Shown here: in pieces, positions 43,254-53,409 of the stretch | How positions within the stretch are numbered: the first letter of the stretch is position 1 | How the letters are laid out: every line of letters starts with the position of its first letter | Assembly (NCBI GenBank): GCA_963791885.1 | Contig: CAWBUL010000005.1 | Coordinates: forward strand, 1,922,001 to 1,986,000 | Reading direction: 5' to 3' | From: CAVSUZ01 sp963791885 | Lineage (GTDB): Bacteria > Pseudomonadota > Alphaproteobacteria > Acetobacterales > Acetobacteraceae | Length of the DNA: 64,000 nt | Position numbers and translations under genes: made by a program | Notes under the pieces: model-generated | Databases searched by the model: none | What the model was told of the DNA's origin: nothing | Seen by the model: only the letters and a program-made list of their open reading frames with translations

Positions 43254-44281
43254 TCGGCGGCGGTCCAGCGGGGTCCGCGGCGGCGATCGTGCTGGCGCAA
43301 GCGGGGGCCGCGCCGCTGGTTCTGGAGCGCTCGACCGGGCCACATGACAAAGTGTGCGGCGACTTCCTCAGCGGCGAGGCCGGCGCGATGCTGGATCGGC
43401 TGGGCGTCGGGCCGGACCGGTTGGGTGCCGTGCCGGTAAAATGGGTGCGGCTCGTGCGGGGAGGGCAGTCGGTCACCGCGCCGCTGCCCTTTCCTGCGTG
43501 GAGCGTGTCGCGACGGGTCCTCGACGAGGCGCTGCTGCAGCGTGCGGCGGCGTGCGGGGCCGAGGTGGTTCGTGGTGAAACGATCCGCGCGGTGCAGTCG
43601 GATGGCACGATCGAGCGCGCTGTCGGCGGAGTGATCAGGGGCACTGTCTTTCTCGCAACGGGCAAGCATGACCTGCGCGGAAGCGCTCGGCCGCGCGACC
43701 GGCGGATGGTGGGGTTCAAGACCTATGTGCGGCTTGCGCAGGCGCAGTTCGACGCGCTGGCCGGCGGCGTGGAGATCGTGCTGCTGCCCGGTGGATATGC
43801 CGGGCTGCAGAACGTGGAGGACGGGCGGACGGTGCTGTGCTGGCTGGCGCGCGGCGGGGATGCACGGGCGTGCCTGGCGCATCCGCACGTGGCGGCCCGG
43901 CTGGAGGGTGCGAGTGCGATGCCGGACCGGCTGCTGTCGGTTGCCGGCATGCCGTACGGGTTTCTCGCGCCCCCGGCGGATTTCTTCCGGCTCGGGGATC
44001 AGGCGGCGGTGATTCCATCCTTTGCCGGCGCGGGCGTGGCAATTGCGCTGATCTCTGGCGCAGCTGCGGCCGAAGGGTATTTGCGCGGCGACGATCCAGC
44101 AGTGTTCCAGCGTTCGTGCGGGCAGCGTATGCGCGGGCCGGTGAAGCGCGCCACGTTGCTGCATCGGGCTCTGTCGTCCGGCGGCTTCAAAGGCGCAACG
44201 TTCGAAGTTTGCGCGCTATGGCCCGGCGCGATGACGCTCGCGGCGCGGGCGACGCGCGTAGGTGAGGCCGCGTCCTATTGA
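43238..44281 (+). CDS. FAD-dependent oxidoreductase (geranylgeranyl reductase / aromatic hydroxylase-like)
   Basis: A 347-aa flavoprotein. N-terminal FAD motif VIVGGGPAGSAAAIVLA, followed by KVCGDFLSGEA and the second FAD motif around FFRLGDQAAVIPSFAGAG. It belongs to the group that includes geranylgeranyl reductases and flavin hydroxylases of quinone synthesis. As the third member of the type III PKS set it probably hydroxylates or reduces the resorcinol/pyrone ring (inference). The ATG lies 16 bp before the methyltransferase stop. Convergent with an acyltransferase gene (7 bp overlap). Confidence 0.87.
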   Translation: MRPVIVGGGPAGSAAAIVLAQAGAAPLVLERSTGPHDKVCGDFLSGEAGAMLDRLGVGPDRLGAVPVKWVRLVRGGQSVTAPLPFPAWSVSRRVLDEALLQRAAACGAEVVRGETIRAVQSDGTIERAVGGVIRGTVFLATGKHDLRGSARPRDRRMVGFKTYVRLAQAQFDALAGGVEIVLLPGGYAGLQNVEDGRTVLCWLARGGDARACLAHPHVAARLEGASAMPDRLLSVAGMPYGFLAPPADFFRLGDQAAVIPSFAGAGVAIALISGAAAAEGYLRGDDPAVFQRSCGQRMRGPVKRATLLHRALSSGGFKGATFEVCALWPGAMTLAARATRVGEAASY

Positions 44282-45348
44282 GGGCGCAAATTCATCACTG
44301 GAGGCGTTTTCACCGACGGTGCCACTGATGTGTCCTGTTCCTCGAGCACGGGGCGAGACAGCGCGGCCTTGGGCGCTAGCCACTTGCGCAGGCGCAGGCT
44401 CGGTTTTTCGACAAAATGCCAGGAGAGGGCGGCAATGCCGACGCTCAGCGGCCAGCCGATCGCCAAATTGATCCACCAGACCCGATAGGCCGGCGCGAGA
44501 GTCATGATGGCCTGCTGTAGCACGAAAGAGTAGAGGTAGATGCCGTACGAGTAGTCACCCGACATCAGAACCGGGATGCGCGGCAGCCTGACCGTCCCGA
44601 GATACGTGACGAAATAAGTCGCGCTGACCACGCCGAGGATGAAGGCGAGATGTGCAAACCAGAAGGAGACGGCGATGTACAGGATGATGGATAGTACGAA
44701 CAGGCTGGGGCGCACCGGAATGCGGTCGCGCCAGAGATAGAACACTTGTCCGCACAGGAAGCAGAGGACCAGCGACGCTCCGGACTGGAGCGCAACCCCA
44801 GCGGGGATCGTGTGGCGGAACAGGGTGGCGGTCTCGAGCACGACGCCGATGATTAGGAGACCGAGCACGATCCGCGGACGAGTGGCGATGCCCAGGATCA
44901 TCAGCACAGCCATCAGTAGGTAGCAGTGGAGTTCCTGAGGCACGGTCCACAACTGACCATTCACGATCCCGGACAGAGGGTTGCTCAGGAAGACGCCGGG
45001 CAGATGAAAGTGAATCCAGCCGACGACGTTGAGGAAATACACAGCGAATTGGGGGGCCCGATAATAGTCATGCAGCGACAGTGATGTGACGATAGGCCCG
45101 AGGATCAATGCGGATACGGTGATTTCCACACACAGGGCAGGCAGAATCCGAAGCGCGCGGAAGGCGATAAAGGTACGCACGCTGCGGACGCGGACGGCAC
45201 TGCCGGCGACGAGGAAGCCGGAGAGGGCGAAGAAGGCCGGCACGATGATAAGAATCGTGGGCCCGAACAGGCCCGACTGCATCTGCCGCCCGATGGTGAG
45301 CTGGAATGAGTGGAAGACGACCACAGCCGAGGCGAGCGCAAGGCGCAT
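44275..45348 (-). CDS. Acyltransferase 3 family membrane protein, N-terminus uncertain
   Basis: A 357-aa membrane acyltransferase with many hydrophobic spans. ALASAVVVFHSFQL carries the catalytic His, and FFALSGFLVAGS, NGQLWTVPQELHCYL and GDYSYGIYLYSF are family motifs; WHFVEKPSLRLRKWL closes the domain. The conserved family start (FDFLRL-like) reads here as PGFDFMRLAL, so translation probably begins upstream of the first ATG, yet no ATG, GTG or TTG is in frame back to the preceding gene. A start-codon change or an upstream frameshift is possible. Confidence 0.82.
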   Translation of the reverse strand: MRLALASAVVVFHSFQLTIGRQMQSGLFGPTILIIVPAFFALSGFLVAGSAVRVRSVRTFIAFRALRILPALCVEITVSALILGPIVTSLSLHDYYRAPQFAVYFLNVVGWIHFHLPGVFLSNPLSGIVNGQLWTVPQELHCYLLMAVLMILGIATRPRIVLGLLIIGVVLETATLFRHTIPAGVALQSGASLVLCFLCGQVFYLWRDRIPVRPSLFVLSIILYIAVSFWFAHLAFILGVVSATYFVTYLGTVRLPRIPVLMSGDYSYGIYLYSFVLQQAIMTLAPAYRVWWINLAIGWPLSVGIAALSWHFVEKPSLRLRKWLAPKAALSRPVLEEQDTSVAPSVKTPPVMNLRPQ

Positions 45349-45447
45349 GAAATCGAAACCGGGGCCGATACCTCCAGGGCTAAGTTCGTCAGTATGGACC
45401 TTATTGTTCGGGGAGAACGCCCGGTCAACCGCAGATTGATGACGCGC

Positions 45448-46254
45448 TTATGCGACGGAGCGCAGCAACTCGATGCAGTCGGCCAGCGCCCGATCCGCGT
45501 CGGGCGCCGCATAAACCGAGACGGCGAACGGTTCGAGCGAAACCAAACCGCCATACGCACCCTCACGCAGCTGACGAAGCTGCGCCAAAGTTCCAAGCCG
45601 GTCCTGCTCTGTGACCAGCACACGGTGCTCGTCCCTGATTGACTCGACCGGCAGGGCTGCATCCGTCACGCCCGAAACATGCACCAACTCTGTGTGCGAC
45701 GGGAACATCTTCTGCTCTCCGGACAACGCGTGATGAAACGTGTCGTGGAGCAGGGCAAAGACGTACCCGGTTTCGGTTTCGTCGATTGCGGCCAGCGCCG
45801 CTTCCTTGGTGCGCAGCGCGCATTCGGGGAAGCCGAGCGGCTCGACCAGACCGCGCACGTTATAACGCTCGAGGATAGACGCGAGTTGCCGCAGCGCGCG
45901 GCGCAGATCGTCAGCGCGACGTGCAGGGCTGCGCGCGTCGGTCCGGTCGTTGACCGGACACAGCACGAGGTCTGCGTTACAGGCGTCGGCGTAAGCCGCG
46001 AGATGCTCGGCTTCCACGGCGCGCGCGTCAGTCCAGTCGTCGAACCGTTGCAGCGCATTCAGCGCGATGATGCGCACGCCGATATCATCCGCCTGAGCGC
46101 GAAGGGAGGCGGCCGGCGTGCCGTCCGCGATTTCGATCCCGGGCAGGTCGTTGCGGATTTCGACGTCCGTGATCCCGAGCCTATGCGCGGTCTGGGCGAA
46201 GGCGGCAAAGCGGCTGCGCGGCCGCACCATGTGATTGAGTGCCACAGGAATCAT
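45448..46254 (-). CDS. TIM-barrel sugar-phosphate isomerase/epimerase family protein
   Basis: A 268-aa xylose-isomerase-like TIM barrel (IolI/Hyi type). Strand-end metal ligands are plausible in VEPLGF (Glu), FALLHDTFHHA (Asp/His), HTELVHVSGV and LVSLEPFAVSVY (Glu). The family includes hydroxypyruvate isomerase and inosose isomerase; the exact substrate is unknown. It overlaps the CitE-like lyase gene by 4 bp on the same strand, so these two form an operon. Confidence 0.85.
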   Translation of the reverse strand: MIPVALNHMVRPRSRFAAFAQTAHRLGITDVEIRNDLPGIEIADGTPAASLRAQADDIGVRIIALNALQRFDDWTDARAVEAEHLAAYADACNADLVLCPVNDRTDARSPARRADDLRRALRQLASILERYNVRGLVEPLGFPECALRTKEAALAAIDETETGYVFALLHDTFHHALSGEQKMFPSHTELVHVSGVTDAALPVESIRDEHRVLVTEQDRLGTLAQLRQLREGAYGGLVSLEPFAVSVYAAPDADRALADCIELLRSVA

Positions 46255-47120
46255 TGTGCGGCTGCCAGGATGCGTTCAGCGAGTTTCTGATGCGGGCGGT
46301 CGATCATCTTGCCGTCAAGCGCGAAGACGCCGGAATCGGGATTAGCCGCAAACCCCTCGCGAACCCGCTTCGCCCACTGCACCTGCGCTTCGCCGGGGGT
46401 GAAGGCGGCGTTGACGATGTCAATCTGCCCCGGATGGATGAGAACCTTGCCGGCGAAACCATCGGCGGCCGCGGCCTCGGCTTCCCTCCGCAGACCGTCG
46501 GGGTCGCGCGGATCGGGCCAGGGCGTGTCGAGCGCCGGCACGCCGATCGCCGCCGCGGTGGTGATCACCTTGGCGCGGGCAGCGGAGGCGGGCGCGTTGT
46601 AGGCGCCGTCGGGGCGGCGGGGGACGATGCCGAGATCGGCCGAGAGGTCCTCGGCCCCAAAGACCATGGCAATGAGGCGCGGCGCACCTGGCGTGTAACT
46701 GTCCAATCCCGCGACCGACCCGGCGGTTTCCGTGACGATGGCAATCACCTTAATCGTCCCAACGGCGAGGGAGGACGCCGTCTCCAGTGCTTCCAGGTGA
46801 TGGTCGAGCGCGATCAGGTCCCGCAGCCCGGAACACTTCGGCAGCATCAGGGCCGCCGGCGCGGCGGGGACGATGGACGCGAGGTCGCCGAGATACCACG
46901 GCGTGCCGGGCGGATTGACCCGCACGATCACATCGGCACGGCGTGGTGCACTGCCGAGTGTGCGGAGCGTGCCGGCGACCGTGCCACGAGCGGCCTCCTT
47001 GGCGGACGGCGCAACGGAATCTTCAAGATCGAGCACGACCGCATCGGCCGCAGAGTCGAGAGCACGGGCGGATTTCCGTTCCGAATCGCCGGGCGCGAAA
47101 AGCGGACTTCTCAGTCGCAT
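46251..47120 (-). CDS. HpcH/HpaI-CitE family CoA-ester lyase
   Basis: A 289-aa beta-barrel lyase of the citrate lyase beta/malyl-CoA lyase type. Motifs: RSPLFAPGDSERKSARAL, DAVVLDLEDSVAP (metal Asp/Glu), VIVRVNPPGTPW, LMLPKCSGLRDL, VIAIVTETAGS and FGAEDLSADLG. Likely substrates are malyl-, methylmalyl- or citramalyl-CoA. The start at 47120 begins the conserved region; an extension to 47222 has no support. Its stop overlaps the start of the isomerase gene. It is divergent from livGFHM with 122 bp between them. Confidence 0.88.
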   Translation of the reverse strand: MRLRSPLFAPGDSERKSARALDSAADAVVLDLEDSVAPSAKEAARGTVAGTLRTLGSAPRRADVIVRVNPPGTPWYLGDLASIVPAAPAALMLPKCSGLRDLIALDHHLEALETASSLAVGTIKVIAIVTETAGSVAGLDSYTPGAPRLIAMVFGAEDLSADLGIVPRRPDGAYNAPASAARAKVITTAAAIGVPALDTPWPDPRDPDGLRREAEAAAADGFAGKVLIHPGQIDIVNAAFTPGEAQVQWAKRVREGFAANPDSGVFALDGKMIDRPHQKLAERILAAAQ

Positions 47121-47242
47121 ACTGCTGGACGCTGCGGTCTGTGTAACACGGAACAATCTTGCGCACGGGCAGCCGATATGCAAATCAGCCAGTGCAGGGA
47201 TAACCCGGCTTCGACTAATCAATAAGGGGGAGAAGTCCAGGA

Positions 47243-48010
47243 GTGAGCGGCATCATCCTGGAAACCGAGGGGCTTACGCGGGAGTTCTCCGGCTTCGTTG
47301 CCGTGGACGACGTTTCGCTTGCGGTCAAGGAAGGCACGATTCACGCGCTGATCGGGCCGAACGGCGCGGGCAAGACGACGTGCTTCAATTTGCTGACGAA
47401 GTTCCTGCAGCCCACGCGAGGGCGCATCGCCTTCAAGGGGCGCGACATCACGCGGCTGAAGCCGGCGCAGGTCGCGCGGTTGGGGCTGGTGCGAAGCTTT
47501 CAGATCTCGGCGGTGTTTCCGCGTCTGACGGCGCTGGAAAATGTGCGGCTGGCGCTGCAGCGCGCGCGTGGCAACTCCTTCGATTTCTGGCGGTCGGAGA
47601 CAACGCTGCGGGACCTTGACGATCGCGCGCGGGCGCTGCTGGCGGATGTGGGATTGTCGGGGTTCGGCGACCTGACGGCGGGCCAACTGGCCTATGGGCA
47701 GAAGCGGGCGCTGGAGATCGCGACAACGCTCGCGCTGGATCCGGAAATGATGCTGCTGGACGAGCCGACAGCCGGCATGACGCATGCTGACGTGGATCTG
47801 ATTGTGGAACTGATCCGTACCATCCGAGCCGGGCGCACCATCCTGATGGTGGAGCACAACCTGTCCGTGGTGCAGGGCCTGTGCGACACGATCACCGTGT
47901 TGACCCGCGGCCGGGTGCTGGCCGAAGGGGATTACGCGTCGGTGTCCCGCAATCCGGAGGTGATCGCGGCGTATCTCGGTTCCGACGCGCCGGCGATGGC
48001 CCATGCTTGA
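47243..48010 (+). CDS. livG: Branched-chain amino acid ABC transporter ATPase LivG
   Basis: A 255-aa ATPase with Walker A GPNGAGKTTC, signature region LAYGQKRALEIA, Walker B MMLLDEPTAGM and the switch His in LMVEHNLSVV. The signature reads LAYGQ rather than LSGGQ, usual for LivG. GTG start with AGGAG upstream. First gene of livGFHM; it overlaps livF by 8 bp. No binding protein is encoded in the operon. Confidence 0.93.
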   Translation: MSGIILETEGLTREFSGFVAVDDVSLAVKEGTIHALIGPNGAGKTTCFNLLTKFLQPTRGRIAFKGRDITRLKPAQVARLGLVRSFQISAVFPRLTALENVRLALQRARGNSFDFWRSETTLRDLDDRARALLADVGLSGFGDLTAGQLAYGQKRALEIATTLALDPEMMLLDEPTAGMTHADVDLIVELIRTIRAGRTILMVEHNLSVVQGLCDTITVLTRGRVLAEGDYASVSRNPEVIAAYLGSDAPAMAHA

Positions 48011-48698
48011 AGTGGGGGACCTGAACGCCTGGTACGGCGAAAGCCACGTGCTTCACGGCGTGCAGTTCGAGGTGCGGGAAGGTGAGGTGGTGACGCTGCT
48101 CGGCCGCAACGGTGCCGGCAAGACCACGACGATGAAATCGATCATGGGGCTGGTGCCCCGGCGCGAAGGCAGCATTCGGTTTCGCGGGCGCGAACTGGTC
48201 CAGGCCTCGCCGGAGGCAATCGCGCGGTCAGGCATCGCGCTGTGCCCGGAAGAACGCGGCATTTTCGGCTCGCTGAGCGTAACGGAAAACCTAATGTTGC
48301 CGCCGGTGATCGCGCCCGGCGGGCTGAGCGTGGATGAAATCTACACGCTGTTTCCGAATCTGAAGGAACGGGCGCGCACCGCCCAAGGCACGAAGCTGTC
48401 GGGCGGGGAGCAGCAGATGCTGGCGATCGCGCGCATTCTGCGCACGGGCGCGAAGATGCTGCTGCTGGATGAACCGACAGAGGGGCTTGCGCCGGTGATC
48501 GTGCAGCAGATCGGGCGGACCATCCACGAGATCAAGAATCGCGGCTTCACCGTACTGCTGGTGGAGCAGAACTTCCGTTTCGCCTCGACCGTGGCGGACC
48601 GGCACTACGTGATGGAGCATGGGCGCGTGGTGGACATGATCCCCAACCACATGCTGGAGGCGAGCATGGACAAGCTGCACGAGTATCTGGGCGTATGA
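48003..48698 (+). CDS. livF: Branched-chain amino acid ABC transporter ATPase LivF
   Basis: A 231-aa second ATPase of the HAAT-type importer: Walker A GRNGAGKTTT, signature LSGGEQQMLAIAR, Walker B MLLLDEPTEGLAP and H in LLVEQNFRF (Gln/Asn version). Pairs with LivG as a heterodimer under the LivHM channel. livH starts 10 bp downstream. Confidence 0.93.
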   Translation: MLEVGDLNAWYGESHVLHGVQFEVREGEVVTLLGRNGAGKTTTMKSIMGLVPRREGSIRFRGRELVQASPEAIARSGIALCPEERGIFGSLSVTENLMLPPVIAPGGLSVDEIYTLFPNLKERARTAQGTKLSGGEQQMLAIARILRTGAKMLLLDEPTEGLAPVIVQQIGRTIHEIKNRGFTVLLVEQNFRFASTVADRHYVMEHGRVVDMIPNHMLEASMDKLHEYLGV

Positions 48699-48708
48699 GG
48701 CGGTTCTG

Positions 48709-49596
48709 ATGTTCACCATCTTCGGCATCCCGAGCCCGCTGCTGTTTGGCCAATTGCTGCTGGGCCTGATCAACGGCGCCTTCTACGCCATGCTGTCGCT
48801 GGGGCTGGCGATTATCTTCGGTATGCTGAACATCATCAATTTCGCCCATGGTGCGCTGTTCATGATGGGCGCGTTTGCGGCGTGGATGCTGTTGAATTAC
48901 GCGGGCATTCCGTATTTCGCCGCGCTGATCGTAGCGCCGCTGATTATCGGGGCATTCGGCATCGTGCTCGAGCGGACGATGATCAGCCGGCTGTACAAGC
49001 TGGACCATCTGTACGGGTTGCTGCTGACCTTCGGGCTGGCGCTGGTGATCGAGGGGCTGTTCCGCAATTTCTACGGCAGCTCCGGCCTGCCGTATGAAAT
49101 TCCGCAGGTGCTGCAAGGGGCGACCAATCTGGGGTTCATGTACCTGCCGAACTATCGCGGCTGGGTGGTGATCTTCGCCCTGGTGGTGTGCCTGTCCACC
49201 TGGGCACTGATCGAGAAGACGTCCCTGGGTGCACGGCTGCGAGCCGCCACGGAAAATCCCAACCTGGTGCGCGCGTTCGGCGTGAACGTGCCTCGGTTGA
49301 TCACGCTGACTTATGGCGGCGGCGTGGCGTTGGCGGCCCTCGCTGGCGTGCTAGCAGCGCCGATCTACTCGGTGAACCCGAATATGGGCGATAATTTCAT
49401 CAATACGGTGTTTGCCGTGGTGGTGATCGGCGGCATGGGATCGATCCTGGGCTCGATCGTCACCGGCTTCGGTCTGGGCGTGATCGAAGGACTGACCAAG
49501 GTGTTCTACCCGCAGGCCTCGGCCACCGTTGTGTTCCTGGTCATGGTGATCGTGCTGCTGTTCATGCCGCGCGGCTTGTTCGGGAAGACCGCCTGA
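48709..49596 (+). CDS. livH: Branched-chain amino acid ABC transporter permease LivH
   Basis: A 295-aa permease with eight or so membrane segments. LivH signatures: LGLINGAFYAMLSLGLAIIF, MLNIINFAHGALFMMGAF and VVVIGGMGSILGSIVTGFGLG near the end. The last base of its TGA overlaps the livM ATG. Confidence 0.93.
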   Translation: MFTIFGIPSPLLFGQLLLGLINGAFYAMLSLGLAIIFGMLNIINFAHGALFMMGAFAAWMLLNYAGIPYFAALIVAPLIIGAFGIVLERTMISRLYKLDHLYGLLLTFGLALVIEGLFRNFYGSSGLPYEIPQVLQGATNLGFMYLPNYRGWVVIFALVVCLSTWALIEKTSLGARLRAATENPNLVRAFGVNVPRLITLTYGGGVALAALAGVLAAPIYSVNPNMGDNFINTVFAVVVIGGMGSILGSIVTGFGLGVIEGLTKVFYPQASATVVFLVMVIVLLFMPRGLFGKTA

Positions 49597-50588
49597 TGTC
49601 ATCGACCACCACGACCGCTGACGAAGCCGCCGCCCTGTCGCGCAACCGCACGGCCTTTTTCGGCTTCACGCGCGCGCAGGCCGTGGCTTTTGTGATCATG
49701 CTGGCGCTGATCGTCGTGCTGCCGCACGTGCTGTATCCGATCTTCCTGATGCGGGTGCTCACGGGTGCGCTGTTCGCCTGCGCATTCAACCTGATGATCG
49801 GCTATGTCGGACTACTGTCCTTCGGGCACGCGGCGTTCTACGGCATGGGCGCGTACATTGCGGCCTGGACGCTGAAATTCTGGGGCATCGATGCGGTGCT
49901 GGCGATCGCGCTGGGTGGCGTGATGGGCGGTGCGCTGGGGCTGGTCCTTGGCTATCTCGCGATCCGACGGTCAGGCATCTACTTTGCAATGATCACGTTG
50001 GCGCTGGCACAGATGGTGTATTTCTTCTGCCTCGAGGCGCCGTTCACGGGCGGGGAAGACGGGATCCAGCAGGTGCCCCGTGGCCACGCGTTCGGACTGT
50101 TCTCGCTCAACAGCGATATGCACATGTATTGGCTGACCGCGGGCATCTTCCTGGCCGGATTTCTGTTGATCCATCGTGTCATTCACTCGCCCTTCGGACA
50201 GATCCTGAAGGCGATCCGAGAGAATGAGCCGCGAGCCACGTCGCTTGGTTACCGCACGAACGATTACAAGCTGATCGCGTTCGTTCTGTCCACGGCGTTG
50301 TCGGGCGTCGCGGGGGCAACCAGCGCCGTGGTGTTCGGCATCGCGACCCTGGACGGGGTGCATTATTCGCGCTCGGGCGAGGTGGTGCTGACGACACTGC
50401 TGGGCGGCTTGGGTACCGTATTCGGGCCGGTGGTGGGCGCGGCGCTGACCACGGGGATGGAGAACTACCTGGCCCAGTTTGGTGACTGGGTCACTGTGAC
50501 GCAGGGGGCAATCTTCGTGGTCTGCGTGCTGGCGTTCCGCCGTGGCATCGTGGGTGAGATCGCGCATCTGCTGCGGCTGTCGCTGTAG
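49596..50588 (+). CDS. livM: Branched-chain amino acid ABC transporter permease LivM
   Basis: A 330-aa permease partner. LivM signatures: LMIGYVGLLSFGHAAFYGMG, AIRRSGIYFAMITLALAQMV and AIRENEPRATSLGYRTNDYK followed by LGGLGTVFGPVVGAAL. Operon end; the convergent dppF-like gene stops 6 bp further on. The system needs a LivK-type protein from another locus, for example one like that at 19.3 kb (inference). Confidence 0.93.
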   Translation: MSSTTTTADEAAALSRNRTAFFGFTRAQAVAFVIMLALIVVLPHVLYPIFLMRVLTGALFACAFNLMIGYVGLLSFGHAAFYGMGAYIAAWTLKFWGIDAVLAIALGGVMGGALGLVLGYLAIRRSGIYFAMITLALAQMVYFFCLEAPFTGGEDGIQQVPRGHAFGLFSLNSDMHMYWLTAGIFLAGFLLIHRVIHSPFGQILKAIRENEPRATSLGYRTNDYKLIAFVLSTALSGVAGATSAVVFGIATLDGVHYSRSGEVVLTTLLGGLGTVFGPVVGAALTTGMENYLAQFGDWVTVTQGAIFVVCVLAFRRGIVGEIAHLLRLSL

Positions 50589-50594
50589 CAGCTG

Positions 50595-51577
50595 TTACGC
50601 TGCCGGCCTGGCGAGATGACACGCGACAAGTTGGCCGCCCAATTCCCGCTCCTCCGGTGCCTCATCCCGGCAGCGCGCGGTCGCAAGCGGGCAGCGCGGG
50701 TGAAATGCGCATCCTGTCGGAACGGCAAGCGGGCTCGGCAATTCCCCCCTGACGGCGGTCGCGCTCTGCTTGCGCTCGAAATCCAGGCTCGGCGACGCGG
50801 CAATCAGCGCTTGCGTATATGGATGAAGCGGCGTCGCGAAGATCTGCTCCACGGATCCCGATTCCACGATCCGGCCAAGATACATCACTGCTACACGCTG
50901 CCCGAGATACCGGACGAGTTGCAAATCGTGCGATACAAACACGATCGTCAGCGCCAGCCTTCGCTGTAAATCGAGCAGAAGGTTGATGATTTGCGCCTGG
51001 ACCGAGACATCCAGCGCCGAGACGATTTCGTCGGCAATCAGGCACTCCGGCTCCAGCGCCAAAGCGCGTGCGATGCTGATCCGTTGTCGCTGGCCGCCGC
51101 TGAAACTGTGCGGGTAGCGAACCGCGGCCTGCGCCGGCAATCCGACCATCGCCAGCAGATCACTCACGCGGGCCTGCAAATCCGGCCCGTGCCGCAGTCC
51201 ATGCACCTGGATCGGCTCGGCGATCTGGCGGCCTATCGTTTTGCGTGGGTTCAACGACCCATAAGGATCTTGGAATACCATCTGCACACGGCGGGAAAAG
51301 CTCCGCTGTGCTGCTCCATCCACGGCCGCGATATCGCGCCCGGCATAGAGAATCTGTCCCTCATCGGGCGTATGCAGCCTGACCATGCAGCGCGCGAGCG
51401 TCGATTTCCCGCAGCCGGACTCGCCGACGATGGCCAGCGTTTCGCCCCGCCTGACCTCCAGATTTACGCCGTTCAGCGCGGCAACCACCGCCGGCTTTTC
51501 CCGCCGGATCATCTGCAACGGTGTGCGTGGACGCACGAAGCGCTTGTGCACGTCCAGCACGCGAACGAGGGCGTCAG

Positions 51578-51581
<4 letters not shown>
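50595..51581 (-). CDS. Dipeptide/oligopeptide ABC transporter ATPase (DppF-like)
   Basis: A 328-aa ATPase with Walker A GESGCGKSTL, Q-loop VFQDPYGSLNPRK, signature FSGGQRQRISIARAL, Walker B CLIADEIVSALD and the C-terminal oligo-HPY region with the cysteine cluster (GCAFHPRCPLATARC) expected for an Fe-S site in this family. Last gene of the operon; its ATG overlaps the stop of the DppD-like gene (ATGA). Confidence 0.93.
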
Positions 51582-52572
<991 letters not shown>

Positions 52573-52576
<4 letters not shown>

Positions 52577-53409
52577 TCGGGCGCCATCCAGGCAACCACG
52601 GCGTCACCGAGCAGACTGAAGGAGAGTCCCGCGGCGACGATGGCAATGCCGGGGAAGATCGACATCCACCATGCCGTGGTAACGAAATTCTTGCCGTCGG
52701 CGATCAGCACGCCCCATTCCGCTGTGGGCGGCTGCGCGCCCAAGCCGAGGTAACCCAGGCTGGATCCTAGCAAGATGCACAACGACAGATCCGTCATCCA
52801 GTATACGATGGTCGGTGTGATCACGTTCGGAAACAACTGCCCGAAGATGATTCGCGGGGTACTGAATCCCATGACGCGGGCCGCTGCCACGTAGTCGCGG
52901 GTCGCCTGTACCATCATCTCGGAGCGCAACAGCCGCGCATATGGAACCCAGCCGACGACGCTGACCGCGATGTAGAGGTTCAGCAGTCCGGGGCCCAGCA
53001 CGGCGACGATTGCGATTACGAGGATCAGAAAAGGCACTGTCACGGTCAGATCGACCAGCCGGCCGAACACGATATCCAGGGGGCCGCCGAAATAACCGAT
53101 CAGCGCGCCGGCGATTGTTCCGAACACCAGTGGGAAAGCCGTGCAGAACAGTGCGATCTGCAGATCGACCGGAGCGGCCCAGATCACGCGGGACAGAACA
53201 TCGCGTCCGAGATTATCTGTGCCAAACGGATGCGCGAGGCTCGGCGGCTTTAGCAGCGCCAAATAATCGAGATGGTTCGGATCATACGGGCTGAGAAGCC
53301 CGGGCATTATGGCACAGACGATGAACAGCACGAGCAGGCTGGCGCCCAGCAGCACCCCCGGACGGGGAAACGGCCAGCGCCGAGATGGGGCAGCCAGGGT
53401 CGCGCTCAT
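52573..53409 (-). CDS. Dipeptide/oligopeptide ABC transporter permease (DppC-like)
   Basis: A 278-aa permease with about six hydrophobic spans and the family N-terminus HPFGTDNLGRDVLSRVIWA. The EAA-like loop is in RDYVAAARVMGFSTPRIIFG. The start at 53409 overlaps the DppB-like stop (ATGA), preferred over 53439, which would lie deep in the upstream gene. Partner of the DppB-like permease. Confidence 0.92.
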
